DNA from: CADEEX01 sp964577955
Lineage (GTDB): Bacteria; Acidobacteriota; Vicinamibacteria; Vicinamibacterales; CAVVIG01
Direction: 5' to 3'
Length of the DNA: 64,000 bases
NCBI GenBank assembly: GCA_964577955.1
Contig: CAZOAZ010000004.1
Span: 119,490-183,489, forward strand
Shown in pieces: positions 15,462-24,242 of this stretch. How positions within the stretch are numbered: the stretch's first letter is position 1; each line of letters opens with the position of its first letter. The notes below the pieces were generated by a model. The model made no database searches. It was given only the letters and a program-made list of their open reading frames with translations, and was not told the DNA's origin. The position numbers and the translations under genes are program-made.

Positions 15462-16376
15462 ATGCAGACGCTGGCCGCGGGCGTGGCCTATTTCGACCTC
15501 CAGTTCCGCGGCCGGCCGCGGATTATTGCCGGCTCGGTGATCCATGGGCCAGGCGGCGTTGCCGTCCTCGACCCGGGTCCGACCAGCACGCTGCCGGTGC
15601 TGCGCGCACGGCTCGCCGACGCCGGGATGAGCATCGGCGACATCACCGCCATCGTCCTGACCCACATCCATCTCGATCACGCCGGCGCGACCGGCACGCT
15701 CGTCCACGAAAATCCGCGGGCGCGCGTCTACGTTCACGAGCGCGGCGCGAAGCACATGGTCGATCCGGCGAAACTGATGGCCAGCGCCACGCAGTTGTAC
15801 GGCGGCGCGATGGATGAGTTGTGGGGCGAAATGCGACCGGTGCCGGCGGCGTCGCTCGACGTCCTGACCGGTGGCGAGCGGATCGAATTCGGTGGCCGCC
15901 GGTTCGAGGTGGCCTACACCCCGGGCCATGCCTCGCACCATGTCAGCTATTTCGACGCTGACTCCGGGGTCGCGTTTGTCGGCGACACCGCCGGCGTCCA
16001 GACCGTGCCGAACGCGTTCGTGATGCCGCCGACGCCGCCGCCCGACATCGATCTCGAGCTGTGGCAGCGCAGCCTGGACATCATCGCCGGCTGGAACGCC
16101 CAAACGCTCGTGATCACCCATTTCGGTCATACCAACAAGCCCGCGGTCCATTTGACGGAGCTGCGCGATCACCTCGAACTCGTCGGACGGGTGTCGAAAT
16201 CGTCGCTCGCGGTCGAAGGCGACGACGATGCACGATCGCAGTGGTTTGTCGATGAAATGCGGCACGAGCTGCGGCGGCGGCTCGGCGACGCCGAAGCGCT
16301 GTCGTACGAAGTGGCCGGGCGTTTCGATTTGAACTGGCGAGGCCTCGCGCGCTACTGGCGCAAGCGCGAAGCATAG
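15462..16376 (+). CDS. Metallo-beta-lactamase-fold hydrolase
   Basis: 304 aa from the ATG at 15462 (MQTLAAGV), preceded closely by CAAGG. The zinc-binding motif THIHLDHAG at about 66-74 is intact, with further ligands in 'YTPGHASHHVSYF' and 'VFVGDTAG', and a late histidine in 'LVITHFGHT'. The closest functional groups are glyoxalase II-like and general MBL-fold hydrolases; the substrate cannot be told. It is transcribed away from the DUF5916 gene and ends 48 bp before the convergent PilZ gene. Confidence 0.88.
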   Translation: MQTLAAGVAYFDLQFRGRPRIIAGSVIHGPGGVAVLDPGPTSTLPVLRARLADAGMSIGDITAIVLTHIHLDHAGATGTLVHENPRARVYVHERGAKHMVDPAKLMASATQLYGGAMDELWGEMRPVPAASLDVLTGGERIEFGGRRFEVAYTPGHASHHVSYFDADSGVAFVGDTAGVQTVPNAFVMPPTPPPDIDLELWQRSLDIIAGWNAQTLVITHFGHTNKPAVHLTELRDHLELVGRVSKSSLAVEGDDDARSQWFVDEMRHELRRRLGDAEALSYEVAGRFDLNWRGLARYWRKREA

Positions 16377-16397
16377 TTCTGCAAGCCGAGCTGTGGG

Positions 16398-16415
16398 ATC
16401 CGGCTTTAGCCGGAT
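16398..16415. terminator. Hairpin between convergent genes
   Basis: ATCCGGCTTTAGCCGGAT is an 18-base sequence whose two 8-base arms are exactly complementary. It lies between the stops of the hydrolase (plus) and PilZ (minus) genes. There is no T-run, so it is either a weak bidirectional terminator or a REP-type unit; CCGGCTTTAGCCGG-like units are common in many genomes. Confidence 0.5.
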
Positions 16416-16424
16416 GATACGAGT

Positions 16425-16826
16425 CTATGCAGTGGCCCGTGCCTGGCCAGCTGCTGCGGCGTGCGCCCGCTTCGGATCGACCATCAGCCTCAGCGCAAGT
16501 CCCTGCCGCCCTTGCGGCGTCGGCGGCTGCACGCGATAGACGGCCGACAGCAATCGCCCTTCACGGAAGCTGGCCGGCAGGCCCGTCGTCTCCCGCACGT
16601 CGCGTTCGAGCTGGAACTGCACCAGGCGATAGAGGGGGATCGTGACCGGCGACTGGCACTCGACGTAGACGCCGAACTCGCTGATGTTGCGGGTGACGAC
16701 GCTGGCGAAGCGAGTCGTGCCGCGCTGATCCTTCCAGGTCAGTCGCGCCGGGATCGTGATGGCGCTGCGTTCGGCAGACCGCTTTTGCTCAGGGCGAGGG
16801 GCTGGTTTGGTCCAGACAGTGGCCAC
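16425..16826 (-). CDS. PilZ-domain protein
   Basis: 133 aa from the GTG at 16824-16826, chosen because GGGAG precedes it by 6 bases; an upstream GTG at 16923-16925 would add 33 residues of uncertain quality. PilZ features are visible: 'RSAERSAITIPARLTW' (Arg-rich N-terminal motif) and 'TRNISEFGVYVEC' (matching D/NxSxxG). This suggests c-di-GMP binding, although the exact RxxxR motif is imperfect. The 16827-17056 region behind it holds repeats described separately. Confidence 0.78.
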   Translation of the reverse strand: MATVWTKPAPRPEQKRSAERSAITIPARLTWKDQRGTTRFASVVTRNISEFGVYVECQSPVTIPLYRLVQFQLERDVRETTGLPASFREGRLLSAVYRVQPPTPQGRQGLALRLMVDPKRAHAAAAGQARATA

Positions 16827-16979
16827 GTGGAGCTCCCGTGGGAAAAGGTTTCCCAGTTTCAGATCCAAGGTCCAGACCGCCGCGATTCGACCCGCAGCGC
16901 CGTCACGACGAACGGAATAACACACTCTGGGATATAGAGTTACTGAAATTAACGGAACTGCACGGATGAGCTTTTGTGT

Positions 16980-17025
16980 GGATACATGATACCCAGTGCA
17001 GTTCTGAAATGGATACCAAGTATCC
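16980..17025. promoter_or_regulatory. Spaced GGATAC motifs, possible operator
   Basis: GGATAC at 16980-16985 and again at 17011-17016, 31 bp apart (about three helical turns). The second forms a 15-bp inverted repeat GGATAC-CAA-GTATCC. It lies between the PilZ gene start and the stop of the sigma-54-type activator. No factor can be named. Confidence 0.3.
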
Positions 17026-17030
17026 TGTTC

Positions 17031-17056
17031 GACCGGCTGACCGGCTGACCGGCTGA
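17031..17056. repeat. 8-bp tandem repeat (GACCGGCT x3)
   Basis: Three full copies of GACCGGCT plus a partial unit, running into the stop codon of the activator gene at 17057-17059. Confidence 0.8.
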
Positions 17057-19990
17057 CTAGGCGTCGTGTTCGGCTCGCGACTCGAGGCCGAGGCGGCGAA
17101 GCTTGAGGTACAGACCCCGCCGCGTCAGGCCCAGGCTCCGGGCGGCCTCGGAAATGTTGCCGAGCGTGCGTTCGAGGGTGGACTGAATCAGCTCGCGCTC
17201 AATCTGTTCGACCGCGGTCGCCAGGTGAGGGGAGTGCGGTGATCTTCGCGCGACGGGCGTCGTTGCGGCGGCCGCGGTGCGCGGCGTCACGATGTCTTGC
17301 GAGAGGTGTGACGGCTGGATGACGCCGCCGGCCGGGCTCAGCGCGACCGCACGCTGGACTTCGTTCTTCAACTGGCGCACGTTGCCCGGCCACCAGTACT
17401 GCGTGAACGCGTCGAGCGCCTCCGAGCTGAGCTGCACGTCGACCTTGCCGAGCCGCTCGCAGGTTTCGCGCAGGAAGAACGTCGCCAGATGCGGAATTTC
17501 CTCGCGCCGTTCGCGCAGCGCCGGCACATGAATGCGAATCACCGACAGGCGATAGTACAGATCCTCGCGGAACTTGCCGTCGGCGACGCGCTGCTCCAGG
17601 TCGGCATTGGTCGCCGCCAGCACACGGACGTCGACACGCTGCGGTCTGGTCTCGCCGACCGGCATGATTTCCGAGTGTTCGAGGAAGCGGAGCAGCTTTG
17701 GCTGCACGTCAATCGACAGGTCGCCGATTTCGTCGAGAAACAGCGTGCCGCCGGACGCGGTGCGGATCAGTCCCGGCTGATCCGAAATCGCGCCGGTGAA
17801 CGATCCGCGGCGGTGGCCGAAGAGCTGGCTGTCGGCCAGTTCGCGTCCGGTCGTCGTGCAGTTGTAGGGCAGGAACGTCGCGGCGTGGCGATGCGAGCCG
17901 ACGTGAATCGCGCGCGCCACGAGCTCTTTCCCGGTGCCGCTTTCGCCGGTGACGAGCACGGTCAGTTCGTTCCCCTGGAGGCGCTGAATCTGTTCGGTGA
18001 CGCGCTGCATCGCGGCGCTGGCCGACAGAAATCCGGGCAGCAGCGGTTCGAGCGACGGCTCGGCGGCGGGCCCGGCCGTCTGTTCGGATTTGTTCCGCGC
18101 ATCGCACAGCGCGAATCCCTGGCGCGCGACGGTTGAAATCATGCGGAGCCGCCGTTCGAGGGGATAGCCGAGCGGGCGCGGCGATACGACGGCGAGCATC
18201 CGCACCCCGCCAGGCCCGCGTCCCAGCGACTCCTTGAAGAGCGTCCCGCGGCTCGACAGATCGCCGTCTGCCGCCAGGCGCGCGAGCAGCCGCGCCGCAT
18301 CCGGGTCGCAGCCCGCCCACGCGACGAGGTCGATCGCATCGGCGGCTTTTTGCACGTAGACCACCGCGGCGTCGCCATGCGCGGCGTCAAGGGCGGCGGA
18401 GGCGGTTTCGCGCCCGAGCAAATCCGGTAACGCCGCGGCATCCACGATCCGGCGGACGATGGCGTCGTCGGCGCTGGCCGGCGCGACGACGTCCTCGCCG
18501 TTGCCGAGATGGGTGAGCAGCGTGCGGGCGCGAGCGGTTTCCTCGAGGTCGCGCGCGGCGCCCAGGCGGGTGAAGACGGACGACGCCCGATCGAGCAGCC
18601 GCTCCGCCGCGCTCCTGGCGCCGCTTTTCGCGACGAGGCGCCCCATCGCGAGCTGACTCATCGCCGTCTCGTAGCGTTCGCCGAGCAGATCGAGCAGCGT
18701 CGCGCTCTGCGCAAAATCGTGGTACGCGTCGGTCACCGCCCCGTCTTTTTCCTGCAGCGCGCCGCGGAGCCGGAGATATTCGGCCCAGGTGGCTGGCGCG
18801 GTACCAGGATCGATCGCGTCGGCGACGTTCGCGAGCCGCTCGCGGGCTTCCGCGGTGCGACCGGCGGCGGTGAGCGCCTCCGCGGCGATGAGCGTCGCCT
18901 GCAGGCCGTCGAGCGGCGGCGCCGCGGGATCGCTGCGCACGGCTTCGGCGCGCGCGATCGCTTCTTCGATGGCGCCGCGTTTCAGGGCCAGCCGCGCGCC
19001 CAGCACCTTGACCGACCACTCGTACCACTGGCTGGTTTCGCGGCCGTACTTCCCGTAAGCCTCGCTGGCACGGCTCAGACACTCGCCGGCCTGCTCGTAG
19101 CGCCCTCGCATCAAATGGATCTGGGTCAGCGTGTCGAAGACCGCGCCGGTCGTCTCGTGAAACTGAATCGGACTGCGGACGTCGAGCGCCCGGTTCAGGA
19201 CCTCCTCGGCGCGCGACAGATCGCCGAGGCGGACGCAGATCTGGCCGAGCGTGGCGAGCGCGACCGCGAGGCCATGACCCGACCCGCGCGCCTGATGAAT
19301 TTCGACGCTGCGCTCGGCGAGCGCGAGCGCCTGGTCGTAGCGGTGCTCGAGCATCATCACGTTCGCCTGGTTGCCGCACACCGTCGCCAGCACATCGTCG
19401 GCCTGCACCGACGCGGCGAGCCGCTCTGCCTGTTGCAGCGCGGTCATCGCCTCGTGGTAGTGCCCCTGCTGGGCCTGCGAGATACCGGAGAGTGAATGGA
19501 CGAGCGCGAGGTGACGCTGGTCGCCGGCCGCCAGCAGCGCCGACGCCGCCTTGCTGATGTGCTCGCGCATGATGGCGACGTCGCCGACCTGCCGGTAGCA
19601 CTGGCCCAGTTCGTAATGCGCCAGACCGATGCCGCGCGAGTCGTGGGCGAGCTCGGCCTGTTTCAGCGCGCGGCCGTGGTGAGCGATGGCGCGCGACTGA
19701 TCGCCGCGCGCCGACGCCAGACGACCGTGCAGCCGCCACAGCGTCGACAGCCGTGACGCCGAGACCGGTTCACGGAACGTGTCCGGTGACCGGCCCAGTG
19801 CGGTGGCCGCTTGATCGAGATCGTCCTGCTGCAGCCACGCCTGCGCGAGCGCGGCGCGAACCGCGAGCTCGTCATCGCGTGTCAGGCTGCTGCGCAAGGC
19901 GCCAGCCAGCATGTGCGCGGCTTCGGGCCCGCGGCCTTGTTCGAGGGCGGTGCCGGCGCGAGACAGCAGTGCGTGCAGGGACCCGGGCAT
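17057..19990 (-). CDS. Sigma-54-type activator with TPR sensor region
   Basis: 977 aa. The first ~420 residues are tetratricopeptide-like helices ('ALAQAWLQQDDLDQAATALG', 'GIGLAHYELGQCYRQVGDVAIMREHI'). A central ~180-residue region may be GAF-like. The AAA+ domain begins near residue 670 with Walker A GESGTGKE (about 686-693), GSFTGA in place of the usual GAFTGA, Walker B GGTLFLDEIGDL, and 'WPGNVRQLKNEVQRAV'. A Fis-type helix-turn-helix ends the protein ('LGNISEAARSLGLTRRGLYLKLRRLGL'). There is no receiver domain; TPRs probably sense a partner protein. It lies 41 bp downstream of zwf on the same strand and could be co-transcribed with the pentose-phosphate genes. Confidence 0.88.
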   Translation of the reverse strand: MPGSLHALLSRAGTALEQGRGPEAAHMLAGALRSSLTRDDELAVRAALAQAWLQQDDLDQAATALGRSPDTFREPVSASRLSTLWRLHGRLASARGDQSRAIAHHGRALKQAELAHDSRGIGLAHYELGQCYRQVGDVAIMREHISKAASALLAAGDQRHLALVHSLSGISQAQQGHYHEAMTALQQAERLAASVQADDVLATVCGNQANVMMLEHRYDQALALAERSVEIHQARGSGHGLAVALATLGQICVRLGDLSRAEEVLNRALDVRSPIQFHETTGAVFDTLTQIHLMRGRYEQAGECLSRASEAYGKYGRETSQWYEWSVKVLGARLALKRGAIEEAIARAEAVRSDPAAPPLDGLQATLIAAEALTAAGRTAEARERLANVADAIDPGTAPATWAEYLRLRGALQEKDGAVTDAYHDFAQSATLLDLLGERYETAMSQLAMGRLVAKSGARSAAERLLDRASSVFTRLGAARDLEETARARTLLTHLGNGEDVVAPASADDAIVRRIVDAAALPDLLGRETASAALDAAHGDAAVVYVQKAADAIDLVAWAGCDPDAARLLARLAADGDLSSRGTLFKESLGRGPGGVRMLAVVSPRPLGYPLERRLRMISTVARQGFALCDARNKSEQTAGPAAEPSLEPLLPGFLSASAAMQRVTEQIQRLQGNELTVLVTGESGTGKELVARAIHVGSHRHAATFLPYNCTTTGRELADSQLFGHRRGSFTGAISDQPGLIRTASGGTLFLDEIGDLSIDVQPKLLRFLEHSEIMPVGETRPQRVDVRVLAATNADLEQRVADGKFREDLYYRLSVIRIHVPALRERREEIPHLATFFLRETCERLGKVDVQLSSEALDAFTQYWWPGNVRQLKNEVQRAVALSPAGGVIQPSHLSQDIVTPRTAAAATTPVARRSPHSPHLATAVEQIERELIQSTLERTLGNISEAARSLGLTRRGLYLKLRRLGLESRAEHDA

Positions 19991-20031
19991 GCGCGTTGGC
20001 TCGCTGCTAAATGTACATGACTGCGGTCGGT

Positions 20032-21531
20032 TTACGGCGCCCGCCAGGCGCGTCCAGTACCACCGATGAGCTCGTCAGCCTCCGTCGGACCCCACTGGCC
20101 GGCGGCATAGCCCGGCGGTCGGGGCCCGGCCTCCGCGTTCCAGTGCTCGAGGATCGGCGTGATCCATCGCCAGGAGGCCTCCACCTGATCGCGGCGCATG
20201 AAGAGCGTGGCGTCGCCGCCGAGCACGTCCAGCAGAAGTCGCTCATAGGCCTCGGGCGAGGTGGTCTTGAAGTGGGCGGCGTAGTCGAAATCCATGTCGA
20301 CGGGATCGATTTCGACGCGCGGCCCGGGCCGTTTCGAGGCGATGCGCAGCGCGAACCCTTCGTCGGGCTGAATGTTGATGGTGAGAATGTTCGGCTCGAG
20401 CGGGCGCGATGGATCGGCGTTGAAGAGGATCGGCGGCACGGCCTTCAAGTGGATCGTGATGTCGCTGGCGCGCCGCGGCAGCCGCTTCCCGGTGCGGAGA
20501 AAGAACGGCACGCCGGCCCAGCGCCAGTTGTCGATGAAGACCTGCGCCGCCACATAGGTTTCGGTGCGCGAGTCGACGACGACGCCGTTCTCCTGCAGGT
20601 AACCCGGCACCGGCTTCCCGTCGACCTCGCCCGCGCCGTACTGCCCGCGCACGACCCAGCGGTTCACGTCGGCGCCGGCAATCGGCCGGAGCGATTGAAT
20701 GACGTCCAGTTTCTCGTCGCGGACCACGTCCGCGTTCAACGACCGCGGCGGCTCCATCGCGACGAGCGCGAGCAGTTGCAGCAGGTGGTTCTGCATCATG
20801 TCGCGCAGCGCCCCGGCCTGGTCGTAGTAGCCCGCCCGCGTGCCGACGCCTTCGGCTTCGGCGACGGTGATCTGCACGTGATCGATGAATCGCGAGTTGA
20901 AAATCGGCTCGAAGAAGCTGTTGGCGAAGCGCAGCACCAACATGTTCTGAACCGTTTCCTTGCCGAGGTAGTGATCGATCCGGAAGATCTGGTGCTCGTC
21001 GAACACCGCGGCGATTGCATCGTTGATCGCGGTGGCCGAGGCGAGGTCGCGGCCGATCGGTTTTTCGACGATGAGCCGCGCGAATCGTCCGTGGCCGGCC
21101 GGACCGACGAATCGTGAGCGGTGCAGCTGCTGCACGGTCGGCACGAAGAGCGCGGGCGGGACGGCGAGGTAGTAGATCCGGTTGCCCGGCAGGCCGCGCT
21201 CGTGTTCGATCCGGTCGAGGCGCGAGCCGAGCGATGCAAAGGGTCCGTGGCCGTCAAGAGGAGCCGCGAAGAAGAACAGCATCGCGGCAAAGGCGGTCCA
21301 TTGCGACTCCGCGATCGGCCGGCGCGAGAACTGCGCCACGCCGTCCCGCGCAAAGGCGCGGTACGCTTCGTCGCTCATCTCCGTCCGGCCCACGCCGACG
21401 ACCGCGAACGGCGCCGGCACCAGACCGTCGAGAAACAGGTTGTAGAGGGCGGGCAACAGTTTGCGATGCGTCAGATCGCCGCCGCCGCCGAAGATCACCA
21501 GCGTCGCCGGCTCGGGACGCTCATTGCTCAT
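20032..21531 (-). CDS. zwf: Glucose-6-phosphate dehydrogenase
   Basis: 499 aa, the usual length. The NADP-binding motif 'VIFGGGGDLTHRKLLPALYNL' is near the N-terminus and the catalytic signature 'RIDHYLGKETVQNMLVLRFAN' is complete. It oxidises glucose 6-phosphate to 6-phosphogluconolactone, the first step of the oxidative pentose-phosphate pathway. Its ATG (21529-21531) lies inside the end of gnd, an 11-bp overlap, so translation of the two enzymes is probably coupled. No pgl (lactonase) gene is present in this cluster. Confidence 0.97.
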   Translation of the reverse strand: MSNERPEPATLVIFGGGGDLTHRKLLPALYNLFLDGLVPAPFAVVGVGRTEMSDEAYRAFARDGVAQFSRRPIAESQWTAFAAMLFFFAAPLDGHGPFASLGSRLDRIEHERGLPGNRIYYLAVPPALFVPTVQQLHRSRFVGPAGHGRFARLIVEKPIGRDLASATAINDAIAAVFDEHQIFRIDHYLGKETVQNMLVLRFANSFFEPIFNSRFIDHVQITVAEAEGVGTRAGYYDQAGALRDMMQNHLLQLLALVAMEPPRSLNADVVRDEKLDVIQSLRPIAGADVNRWVVRGQYGAGEVDGKPVPGYLQENGVVVDSRTETYVAAQVFIDNWRWAGVPFFLRTGKRLPRRASDITIHLKAVPPILFNADPSRPLEPNILTINIQPDEGFALRIASKRPGPRVEIDPVDMDFDYAAHFKTTSPEAYERLLLDVLGGDATLFMRRDQVEASWRWITPILEHWNAEAGPRPPGYAAGQWGPTEADELIGGTGRAWRAP

Positions 21532-22444
21532 GGTCGCTCTTCGGCGCCGGCGCGCCTTTGACGGCGTGGCCGCCGAACTGCTGCCGCAGCGCTGCGAGCA
21601 GGCGCTCTGAGAAGGGACGCTCGGCTCGCGAGCGGAACCGCGTGAAGAGCGCGGCCGTGAGCACCGGGACCGGTACGTTCTGCCGTACCGCTTCGTCGAG
21701 GGTCCAGCGGCCCTCGCCGGAATCCTCGACGTAGCCGGTCAGGTCGGCGAGTCCTTCGTGTTCGGTCAGCGCCCTGGCGGTGAGTTCGAGCAGCCACGAG
21801 CGGACGACGCTGCCGCGCATCCAGAGCGCGGCGATCTTGGCGAGGTCCAGCTGGTACTCGCTCTTCTGCAGCAGTTCGAACCCTTCGGCATACGCCTGCA
21901 TCAGCCCGTACTCGATGCCGTTGTGGACCATCTTCACGTAGTGCCCGGCGCCGTGGCCGCCGACGCGGCGAAAACCGTCGGGCGGAGCGAGGGTGCGAAA
22001 GACCGGCCGCAGCCGCGCGCAGACGTCCGGCGCGCCGCCGATCATCAGGCAATAGCCTTCCTGCAGCCCCCAGATGCCGCCGCTGGTTCCGACGTCGACG
22101 TACTGAATCCCGCGCGGGGCCAAGGACTCGGCGCGGCGCACGTCATCGTGAAAGTTGGTGTTGCCGCCGTCGACGATGGTGTCGCCGCTTTCGAGGAGTC
22201 CGGCCAGCGCCGCGACCGTCGACTCGGTCGGTGCTCCGGCAGGCACCATGATCCACACCGCGCGCGGCGGCGACAGCGCGGCCACCAGCCCTTCGAGCGA
22301 CGTGACGCCGGTGGCGCCCGCCGCCTGCGCCTGAGCGACCGCCTCGGGGTTGCGATCAAAGGCGACGACCTTGATGTTGCCGCGGGTCAGTCGCGTCACC
22401 ATGTTGAGGCCCATCTTCCCGAGGCCGACGAAGCCGATTTGCAT
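21521..22444 (-). CDS. gnd: 6-phosphogluconate dehydrogenase, short form
   Basis: 307 aa, matching the short (YqeC/GndA-like) form rather than the ~470-aa enzyme. Features: 'MQIGFVGLGKMGLNMVTRL' (Rossmann), 'DGGNTNFHDDVRRAESLA', 'GHYVKMVHNGIEYGLMQAYAEGFELL' (catalytic Lys and Asn), and 'GYVEDSGEGRWTLDEAV'. It converts 6-phosphogluconate to ribulose 5-phosphate with CO2 release. It lies between pgi (37 bp upstream) and zwf (overlapping). Confidence 0.95.
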   Translation of the reverse strand: MQIGFVGLGKMGLNMVTRLTRGNIKVVAFDRNPEAVAQAQAAGATGVTSLEGLVAALSPPRAVWIMVPAGAPTESTVAALAGLLESGDTIVDGGNTNFHDDVRRAESLAPRGIQYVDVGTSGGIWGLQEGYCLMIGGAPDVCARLRPVFRTLAPPDGFRRVGGHGAGHYVKMVHNGIEYGLMQAYAEGFELLQKSEYQLDLAKIAALWMRGSVVRSWLLELTARALTEHEGLADLTGYVEDSGEGRWTLDEAVRQNVPVPVLTAALFTRFRSRAERPFSERLLAALRQQFGGHAVKGAPAPKSDHEQ

Positions 22445-22481
22445 GAGCGAAATCTCCGATCCGGGAGCGCGAACCGCTGGG

Positions 22482-24206
22482 TCAGCGCGGGTGATGCGCC
22501 AGCTTTTCGACGAGCGGCATCAGCACCCGTTCCAGTTCGCGCGCATCTGGCGACGGCAGGTGGACATGAAGCGCGCGCCGGTGTTTGCCGGCGAGTGATT
22601 TGAAGTCGCCCAGCGCCTGCGCGAATTCCAGGGTGCCAAACGAGTAGGCCTCGCCGGGAATCGGGACATCCGCGGCCGGCGTGGCGGTGACCATGACGAA
22701 GACGCCGTTCTTGTCGCCGCCTTTGTGCAGCTGACCCGTCGAGTGGAGATAGCGCGGCCCAAAGCCAAGCATCGTCGCGACGTTCGTACGATCGCGGACC
22801 GCCATCCGGAAATGGTGCAGCGCGTCGTGCAGCGCCGGATCCGGGCCGAGGTAGGCCAGGATCGCCAGGTAGTCCTTTGGTGCCAGCAGGTCAAGAAACG
22901 CGTCCGCCGCCTTGCCGTGCAGGCCGTCCTTCGCGGCCGCGCTGAGGCGCAGCGTCGCGCCGTGCGCCGTGGTGAGATCCGGCGAGGCGATCGGCAGACG
23001 CCCGTCGGCCTGGTAGCTCGAGAGCAGCGCGATCGTCGCTTCCTTGGCTTCCTTGACGTTGGGTTCGTCGAAGGGATTGATCCCCATCAGCACGCCGGCG
23101 ATGGCCGTCGCCACCTCCCAGCGGGCGAATTCGGCGCCGAGTGCGTTCGGCTCGGTGAAATCGATGGTCGCCACCGGTGCGTGCGGCAGCGCGCGCATGG
23201 CCGCGTCGCGGCGTTCTTCGTCCGGATCGTCGACCGCACGCAGGCGCACGAAGACGCGGTCGTTGCCGTAGGTCGACGGTTCGCCGAACGTCTCGCCGGC
23301 GATTGGCACGATGCCCTTGTCGTTCTTGCCGGTGCTTTCGGCGACGAGCTGCTCAACCCACAGCCCGAACGGCTCGAGCGCGGGCGGCACGACGAGCGTC
23401 AGCTTGTCGCGCCCGGCGTGATACCCGGCGGCCATCAGCAGTCCCAGGGCGACCGCGGGATTGCTCGTGACCTCGGCATGCTCGGCCTGCGCTTCATCGA
23501 AGAGGGCCAGCGCCCAGCGGAGAATCGCGCCAACGTCCTGACCCATGAGCGCAGCGGGCAGCAGGCCGAAGTACGACAACACCGAGTAGCGGCCGCCGAT
23601 GTCGGACGGATTGACGTAGACCTCGCGGAAGCGTTCGGTTCGAGCGCGCTGGTCGAGATCGGTGCCCTCGTCGGTGATCGCGATGAAGTGCTGACTCCAC
23701 TGCGGGACGTGAGCGTCCTGCAGGGTCTGTTTGAAATGCGCCGCCAGTGCGTTGGGCTCGATGGTCGAGCCCGACTTGCTGGCGAGGATGTAAAGCGTTC
23801 GCGCCGGCGTCGTGGCCGCGGCGCGGACGGCGGCCGGGTCCGTCGAGTCGAGCATGTGGAATCGCGGTGCGCCGCGCTCCACGCCGATGACCGATCGGAG
23901 AACCTCCGGGGCCAGGCTGGAACCGCCCATCCCGAGCAGCACGACGTCCTCGAATCCCGCGTGGCGGACATCCGCCGCCGTCTTCTTCAACCGCTCGACG
24001 GCGTCGACCATCAGCGCCGGGGCCGTCAGCCACCCAAGCCGGTTGGCAATCACCCGTTCGGCCTTCGCGCCGAGACGCCACGTCGACGGGTCGCGTCTAA
24101 AGAGACCAGCGGCGCCCTCGACGGCGCGCGCCGCGTCGGTGGTCAGCTGATGGGCAAGGGGACCTGGTGCGAGGTGAAAGCCACGCCGGAGAGCGGTGCG
24201 ATGCAT
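22482..24206 (-). CDS. pgi: Glucose-6-phosphate isomerase
   Basis: 574 aa from the ATG at 24204-24206 (MHRTALRRGF); the reading frame is open further upstream but that extension opposes tesA on the other strand. Sugar-isomerase signatures: 'VVLLGMGGSSLAPEVLRSVIG', 'LYILASKSGSTIEPNALAAHF', 'NPSDIGGRYSVLSYFGLLPAAL' and 'GILMGINPFDEPNVKEAKE'-type text near 425. It resembles the isomerase half of bifunctional transaldolase/glucose-6-phosphate isomerase proteins, but the transaldolase half is absent. It heads the pgi-gnd-zwf group feeding glucose 6-phosphate into the oxidative pentose-phosphate route. Confidence 0.92.
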   Translation of the reverse strand: MHRTALRRGFHLAPGPLAHQLTTDAARAVEGAAGLFRRDPSTWRLGAKAERVIANRLGWLTAPALMVDAVERLKKTAADVRHAGFEDVVLLGMGGSSLAPEVLRSVIGVERGAPRFHMLDSTDPAAVRAAATTPARTLYILASKSGSTIEPNALAAHFKQTLQDAHVPQWSQHFIAITDEGTDLDQRARTERFREVYVNPSDIGGRYSVLSYFGLLPAALMGQDVGAILRWALALFDEAQAEHAEVTSNPAVALGLLMAAGYHAGRDKLTLVVPPALEPFGLWVEQLVAESTGKNDKGIVPIAGETFGEPSTYGNDRVFVRLRAVDDPDEERRDAAMRALPHAPVATIDFTEPNALGAEFARWEVATAIAGVLMGINPFDEPNVKEAKEATIALLSSYQADGRLPIASPDLTTAHGATLRLSAAAKDGLHGKAADAFLDLLAPKDYLAILAYLGPDPALHDALHHFRMAVRDRTNVATMLGFGPRYLHSTGQLHKGGDKNGVFVMVTATPAADVPIPGEAYSFGTLEFAQALGDFKSLAGKHRRALHVHLPSPDARELERVLMPLVEKLAHHPR

Positions 24207-24242
24207 CACGGTAGAATACTGTATGCCTCGCGGTGAACGGTG

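Noticed and set aside
16827..16925. A longer PilZ protein starting at 16925
   Set aside because: The extra 33 residues lack the quality of the rest, and the GTG at 16824-16826 has GGGAG upstream.
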